Assembly (NCBI GenBank): GCA_964645125.1
Contig: CAZXZC010000029.1
Span: 1-9,455, forward strand
Direction of reading: 5' to 3'
Origin: JBDKGD01 sp964645125
Lineage (GTDB): Bacteria > Patescibacteriota > Minisyncoccia > UBA6257 > 2-01-FULL-56-20
DNA: 9,455 nt
Shown: one piece after another, positions 5,660 through 9,455 of the stretch
Numbering within the stretch: position 1 is the stretch's first letter
How the letters are laid out: every line of letters starts with the position of its first letter
Notes under the pieces: model-generated
The model's input: the letters and a program-made list of their open reading frames with translations, nothing else
Databases searched by the model: none
Told to the model about the DNA's origin: nothing
Position numbers and translations under genes: made by a program

Positions 5660-7459
5660 ATGAAGCAACGTATATGGTGGATTGGTTTGTGCGCAATCGG
5701 TGTTTTGGCGATATGGTTTTTGAATGTTTCTGGACTTTTCGCGGGACCAGAGCAGCTATTTGAAGATATTGTGCTTCCGGTGCGTAGTGTGCCGGCGAGT
5801 GTAGTGGTGGTTGCGATTGATGATGAGTCAATTTCTCGTATTGGGCAGTGGCCATGGAAACGCGAAGTGTTTGCCACTGTGCTTTCAAATATGAAGGCGC
5901 ATGCGCCTGCTGCGGTGGGAATTGATGTACTTTTTGCGGAGGAGTCTCGGTTTGGGCAAGGGGATGATGCTGTGCTTTCGGGGGTGTTGCGTGGTATTTC
6001 GTATCCAGTTGTGTTTCCTGTGCAGTTTGGTCGACTTGGTGTTGTATCGGGGAGCGCTGTTTCTGGGTCGCATGCTGTTTTTTCGGATTCGATTGTCCCA
6101 GGACCATCCACCACGCTTGGTCATGTAAATTTAATTGTTGATCGAGATGGGGTTGTGCGTCGGTTCCCTTCGCGGATACGGGCTTCAGACGCGATGTATG
6201 CGTCGTTGGGGGAACAAACAGTTGCTGTTTCAGGATTTTCTGTATCAGAGGCGCCTTCTTTTTCACCGCTTGAGCCAATTGTGTTTTCGGGCAAGCCTGG
6301 AGCCGTGCCGGTAGTGCCGTTTTATAGGCTGTATGAAGGTGACCAAACTGCATTGTCGGCTATTTCTGGCAAGATAGTGTTTGTGGGTTCGACTGCTTCG
6401 AGCTTGCATGATACCCAGCAGGTGCCTGTCGGTGGTGGAGTTGCGATGGCAGGTGCTGAGATACAAGCACATATCGCCAACATGGTGCTTTCGGGCTATC
6501 GTCAGCACGGCGTGTCGTTTTTGACTATGTTTTCCATACTTCTGGCCGTGGGGGTTACGGCGTTTTGTGTTGCGTTCTTTTTTGATTTGGCAGTCGCACT
6601 TTTGTTGTTTAGTGTGTTGATTATTGGTGAGGTGGTTCTGTTTATTTTGTTTGCTCAACAGGGCATTTTGTACAATATTTTGCACACGGTATTTGTAACG
6701 TCTTCGGTGTTTTTGCTTGTAAAGGGATATAAATATGTGGTAGTTGATCGTCGCGGTCGGCAGATGAAAAAAATATTCTCTAAGTATGTATCTGGCACCG
6801 TGCTTGATACGATCATGCAAAATCCTGATGCGGTAAAGCTTGGCGGTGAGGAGCGCGAGATGACAGTATTTTTTTCAGATATTCGTGGCTTTACAACTAT
6901 TTCGGAGCGCACTACCCCTACAGAATTGGTTCGTATTTTGAACGAATACTTTACTGCAATGACATCGGAAGTGTTGCGTACGGGTGGTGTGGTGGATAAA
7001 TATATCGGCGACGCTATCATGGCATTTTGGGGGGCTCCCGCTCACGACCCTGATCATGCTGACCACGCAATGGATGCGGCGCTTGCCATGATTGAGAAAT
7101 TAAAAATACTAAACAAGAAATTACGCGCTCAAGGTGATCCGGAAATTGCCATTGGTATTGGGTTGTATACGGGTCGCGCGGTAGTAGGGAACGTGGGTTC
7201 GAATGACCGTTTTGATTACACAGTTATCGGCGACACGGTCAATGCGGCATCGCGTTTGGAGGGGTTAAACAAGGAATATAAGACACAGATTATTATCAGT
7301 GAAACGGTAAAAGCGAAATTGAAGAAAGAGTATGATTTGGTGTGTTTAGGTTCTTCGAAGGTCAAGGGTCGCACAGAACCAATTAATATTTATACGGTTG
7401 CGGGAACGCAGATGCCAGTCACTGATGATGTGAACGAAGATGCGCACAAGCATCACTAA
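5660..7459 (+). CDS. CHASE2-sensor class III adenylate cyclase
   Basis: A 599-residue one-component receptor predicted to make cAMP from ATP in response to an extracellular signal. An N-terminal membrane helix (about 5-22) is followed by an external CHASE2 domain (about 31-280), with VVVVAIDDESISRIGQWPW (48-66), GIDVLFAE (87-94) and a DRDGVVRRFP stretch (161-170). Three membrane helices (about 286-307, 309-332, 337-356) follow, then a juxtamembrane segment and the cytoplasmic cyclase domain (about 398-575). Catalytic residues are complete: metal-binding D407 and D451, adenine-selecting K447 and T521, and transition-state N528 and R532 (N-x3-R). Lys plus Thr at the two purine-recognition positions points to ATP rather than GTP and to subclass IIIb. 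The tail is polar and His-rich. It follows the FecR-domain gene by 25 nt, so the two are probably cotranscribed and may act together. No Shine-Dalgarno is visible. Confidence 0.93.
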   Translation: MKQRIWWIGLCAIGVLAIWFLNVSGLFAGPEQLFEDIVLPVRSVPASVVVVAIDDESISRIGQWPWKREVFATVLSNMKAHAPAAVGIDVLFAEESRFGQGDDAVLSGVLRGISYPVVFPVQFGRLGVVSGSAVSGSHAVFSDSIVPGPSTTLGHVNLIVDRDGVVRRFPSRIRASDAMYASLGEQTVAVSGFSVSEAPSFSPLEPIVFSGKPGAVPVVPFYRLYEGDQTALSAISGKIVFVGSTASSLHDTQQVPVGGGVAMAGAEIQAHIANMVLSGYRQHGVSFLTMFSILLAVGVTAFCVAFFFDLAVALLLFSVLIIGEVVLFILFAQQGILYNILHTVFVTSSVFLLVKGYKYVVVDRRGRQMKKIFSKYVSGTVLDTIMQNPDAVKLGGEEREMTVFFSDIRGFTTISERTTPTELVRILNEYFTAMTSEVLRTGGVVDKYIGDAIMAFWGAPAHDPDHADHAMDAALAMIEKLKILNKKLRAQGDPEIAIGIGLYTGRAVVGNVGSNDRFDYTVIGDTVNAASRLEGLNKEYKTQIIISETVKAKLKKEYDLVCLGSSKVKGRTEPINIYTVAGTQMPVTDDVNEDAHKHH

Positions 7460-7462
7460 ACT

Positions 7463-7492
7463 AGCCAATAGGGTATAGGGTTCAGCCAATAG
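7463..7492 (+). repeat. Short direct repeat downstream of the cyclase
   Basis: AGCCAATAG occurs at 7463-7471 and again at 7484-7492, 21 bp apart, in the 146-bp gap between the cyclase and the lamin-tail gene. Meaning unknown; it could be a remnant of a simple repeat or a binding site. Confidence 0.4.
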
Positions 7493-7512
7493 CCAGCAAA
7501 CCATCCTCTGTC

Positions 7513-7534
7513 ATTCCGGCCGTCGAGCCAGAAT
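7513..7534 (+). repeat. Small imperfect palindrome in the cyclase/lamin-tail gap
   Basis: ATTCCGGC (7513-7520) pairs with GCCAGAAT (7527-7534) with one mismatch around a 6-nt loop. The flanks (TC before, CC after) resemble the TCATTCC...GGAATCC dispersed palindromes of many bacterial genomes. A T-rich stretch begins several bases later, so a weak terminator role for the cyclase is also possible. Confidence 0.4.
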
Positions 7535-7585
7535 CCGTATGTTTTAGTTTTACACAGGGTTGGTTGGGTGCTTAAAAATTTAGTG

Positions 7586-7594
7586 TGATAAAAT
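7586..7594 (+). promoter_or_regulatory. Extended -10 promoter of the lamin-tail gene
   Basis: TGATAAAAT fits the extended -10 pattern, with TAAAAT at 7589-7594 lying 11 nt before the ATG at 7606. The -35 is unclear. The predicted start is near 7601, leaving a leader of about 5 nt. Confidence 0.55.
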
Positions 7595-7605
7595 GAAAGT
7601 ACTTC

Positions 7606-9455
7606 ATGATCTGTGTACGCCATCACAATTTACGGGATGGCGCTTTTGGTTTTTCAGCCATACTTTTGGTTGGTGTGGTGGTTATTTCGGTAACTTTCGG
7701 GTTTTTTGTGGGAGGTTATTTTGAGCGCGCTGGCGGGAATGGTGGCGTTGGTTCTGAGTGGCAGCAGCACTTTTTTGGGTTTTTTAGTCGAGTGACTCAT
7801 GTATTTTCGGCAACGGTAAGTGATGTGTTCGGTGGCGGGGATACTCCGCTTGCTCAGATTGACGTACGTGACGATGCAGGTGATGATGCTGCCGCGTACC
7901 ATGTTTCGGATGTTCGTGAAGATGAAGTGGTATCAGCAACTGAATTACAAAAGTCAGTAGCAGTGCAAAAGACGAATGTGTGGCGTGATGCGCAACACGA
8001 CGATCGGCCAACTGTTGCATTTGTTGCAGCTCATACAAAACAGACGAAGGGATATGAGCCTTGTCGTGTGCAGGATTCTACAACCAAGGATGTTCAGGGG
8101 GTGGTGATAAATGAAATTGCGTGGATGGGGTCTGTACCCCAGGCTGGTGAATCTGCCACAGCAGCAGCTGCTGCTGAATGGATTGAACTTGCCAACACAA
8201 CAGAGGATGACGTGGATGTTTCGGGTTGGCAGCTACGATTGGACACCGGGAAGATTCACAGTATTTTTCTTTCAGACACAAGTATCGCCGCGCATGGTTT
8301 TTTACTGCTTGAACGAGGCAGCGATGACGCGCTGCCGGGTGTAGTTGCAGACATTGTGTATACGGGGTTACTTGCCAACGGCGGCGGTCGCTTACAGCTT
8401 ATGGATGATCGGTGTCACTTGGTGGATGAGGCGAATTTTACGGATGGCTGGCCAGCAGGGAATACGAAAACGAAACAGACGATGCAACGCGCAGGCGATC
8501 AGTGGGAAACGAGTATGAGCCCAGGTGGTACGCCGGGCAAACTAAACCCTACGGGAATAGCCAAGCGCATTATTCAGAAAACCCAGACTGCTTCTTCGTC
8601 GGTATCTGTTGCGACTTCAACTGCGGCAACTTCTACTGTTATCATTTCGGATGGCGGAGGTTCGGGGTCTTCGAGTGGAGGTTCGGGCGGTGGTTTCGTG
8701 GCACCAGTTGTAAAAACGTATCCAAAGCTTTTGATTGCTCAAATTCAGTTGGCCGGTGCGACTTCAACTCACCAAGAGTTTGTGGAATTCTATAACCCCA
8801 CAGATGCTAGTGTTGATTTGACTGGGTGGTACGTACAGAAGAAAACAAAAAGTGGAACGAGTTTTTCTTCGTTTGCGCCAAAAGAATTATTCGTAGGGCA
8901 CGGTATTCCCGCGCATGGATTTTTTGTTGTCGCGCACCCTTCCAGCAGTCTTGTGGCAGATGCTTTTACTGATAACGGAATGAGTGATGACAATGCTATT
9001 GTGCTAAAAAATCCAAATGGTGATGCAAGTGATAGGGTTGGTATGGGAGAGGCGAATGAGTGTGAGGGGGTATGCGCTGCCAACCCAGAAGACGGTGAAA
9101 GTATTCGGCGCAAAACAGGTGGCGGGGCAACTGACTTTGTTGATACGGACAACAACGAAGCTGATTTTGAAAGTTCAACATGTCCAACACCCAAGGCCAC
9201 CAGTATTTGTACTACCCCAATTATTGTGACTTCAACAAGCACTGACCCAGTTGCATCATCAACTGCTACCAGCACGCCACCGATCAACCCTCCGCCGACA
9301 GATAAGACGACCGTTTCAACCAGGAATTGCATGGTGATGTCCCGACGTTTGGCCCCGATCGCGCGGCGGACGCCAATCTCGCGGGTCCTCTCTGTCACGG
9401 TCGCCAACATGATGTTCATGATGCCGATTCCGCCAACCAGGAGCGAGATCGCCGC
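7606..9455 (+). CDS. Membrane-anchored protein with two lamin-tail domains (3' end missing)
   Basis: The frame is open from the ATG at 7606 to the window end with no stop (616 codons). However, only about 7606-9270 (roughly 555 codons) looks like this protein. An N-terminal membrane helix (about 14-36) is followed by a low-complexity external region. The first lamin-tail (LTD) domain spans about 165-300, with VVINEIAW, the EWIELANTT strand and VSGWQL. A Ser/Thr/Gly-rich linker (about 328-364) leads to a second LTD domain (about 373-525) with [19 protein letters not shown] and [12 protein letters not shown]. Cys-rich spots follow (C486, C490, C526, C535), then a new Ser/Thr/Pro linker where the sequence breaks off. 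LTD domains are Ig-like folds found in many secreted bacterial proteins and often linked to surface or nuclease proteins; no enzyme domain is seen here. The start is supported by an extended -10 11 nt upstream; no Shine-Dalgarno. The last ~60 codons are antisense to a permease gene and probably foreign. Confidence 0.82.
   Translation, partial: MICVRHHNLRDGAFGFSAILLVGVVVISVTFGFFVGGYFERAGGNGGVGSEWQQHFFGFFSRVTHVFSATVSDVFGGGDTPLAQIDVRDDAGDDAAAYHVSDVREDEVVSATELQKSVAVQKTNVWRDAQHDDRPTVAFVAAHTKQTKGYEPCRVQDSTTKDVQGVVINEIAWMGSVPQAGESATAAAAAEWIELANTTEDDVDVSGWQLRLDTGKIHSIFLSDTSIAAHGFLLLERGSDDALPGVVADIVYTGLLANGGGRLQLMDDRCHLVDEANFTDGWPAGNTKTKQTMQRAGDQWETSMSPGGTPGKLNPTGIAKRIIQKTQTASSSVSVATSTAATSTVIISDGGGSGSSSGGSGGGFVAPVVKTYPKLLIAQIQLAGATSTHQEFVEFYNPTDASVDLTGWYVQKKTKSGTSFSSFAPKELFVGHGIPAHGFFVVAHPSSSLVADAFTDNGMSDDNAIVLKNPNGDASDRVGMGEANECEGVCAANPEDGESIRRKTGGGATDFVDTDNNEADFESSTCPTPKATSICTTPIIVTSTSTDPVASSTATSTPPINPPPTDKTTVSTRNCMVMSRRLAPIARRTPISRVLSVTVANMMFMMPIPPTRSEIA
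9266..9455 (-). CDS. Fragment of a MacB/FtsX-family ABC transporter permease (both ends missing)
   Basis: Read on the - strand from the window end, this gives [20 protein letters not shown], then [20 protein letters not shown], then [20 protein letters not shown]. This is the highly conserved C-terminal core of MacB-type permeases: the membrane helix leading into [10 protein letters not shown], the cytoplasmic TERTREIG...AIGA loop, and the start of the last helices. MacB permeases work with an ATPase in export of macrolides, peptides or lipoproteins, or in mechanotransmission. After GGLIGG the frame runs into antisense of the lamin-tail gene and loses similarity, so the gene is cut in mid-helix. 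G+C is about 60% for 9301-9455, against about 45% just before (9181-9240). Both the cut and the composition suggest a piece of another genome joined by misassembly. Confidence 0.85.

Noticed and set aside
334..9270. Recoded genetic code (UGA as Gly, as in some CPR lineages)
   Set aside because: No in-frame TGA occurs in gyrB or the other long genes, and the PAP2 gene ends at a TGA at a plausible place, so the standard code is sufficient.
8790..9419. A 209-residue - strand ORF as one gene
   Set aside because: Only its first ~50 residues (9419 down to about 9266) are MacB-like. The remainder is antisense of the lamin-tail gene, and the true permease frame extends upstream to the window edge. 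I annotate only the permease part.

Overview
The window looks like a fragment of a small-genome bacterium, most likely of the Candidate Phyla Radiation (Patescibacteria). All reliably read genes lie on the + strand, start with ATG and use the standard code: no in-frame TGA occurs in any of them, and one gene ends in TGA. Most genes lack a Shine-Dalgarno sequence. Surface proteins built of FecR, CHASE2 and lamin-tail domains next to core genes fit that lineage. The assignment rests on gene style and content, not on a marker tree.

Layout. Positions 1-300 hold a small Cys-rich, zinc-ribbon-like ORF closed by a clear intrinsic terminator. Positions 310-3220 hold a core information block: gyrB (DNA gyrase subunit B), secE (translocase subunit) and nusG (transcription factor), with gaps of 27 and 20 nt. 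A 198-nt intergenic region follows, with a large imperfect palindrome (3224-3301) and a good promoter for rpsR (ribosomal protein bS18, zinc-binding type). A perfect hairpin follows rpsR, and then a PAP2-family lipid phosphatase.

Positions 4291-9270 form a cell-surface and signalling block: a membrane-anchored FecR-domain protein with a C-terminal Ig-like domain, a CHASE2-sensor class III adenylate cyclase, and a large anchored protein with two lamin-tail domains. The first two probably form a sensing pair in which an envelope protein sits beside a receptor that makes cAMP. The third has its own promoter and may be an independent surface protein.

The last ~190 bases do not belong with the rest. 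On the - strand they encode the very conserved C-terminal part of a MacB/FtsX-type ABC permease, at about 60% G+C. They butt directly into the middle of the lamin-tail gene. The simplest explanation is an assembly chimera at the contig end.

A recurring regulatory theme is a recognisable -10 box (often extended, TGnTAWAAT-like) only 9-17 nt upstream of the ATG, with no Shine-Dalgarno. This predicts leaderless or near-leaderless mRNAs for gyrB, secE, rpsR, the FecR gene and the lamin-tail gene. Only the first ORF has a perfect AGGAGG.
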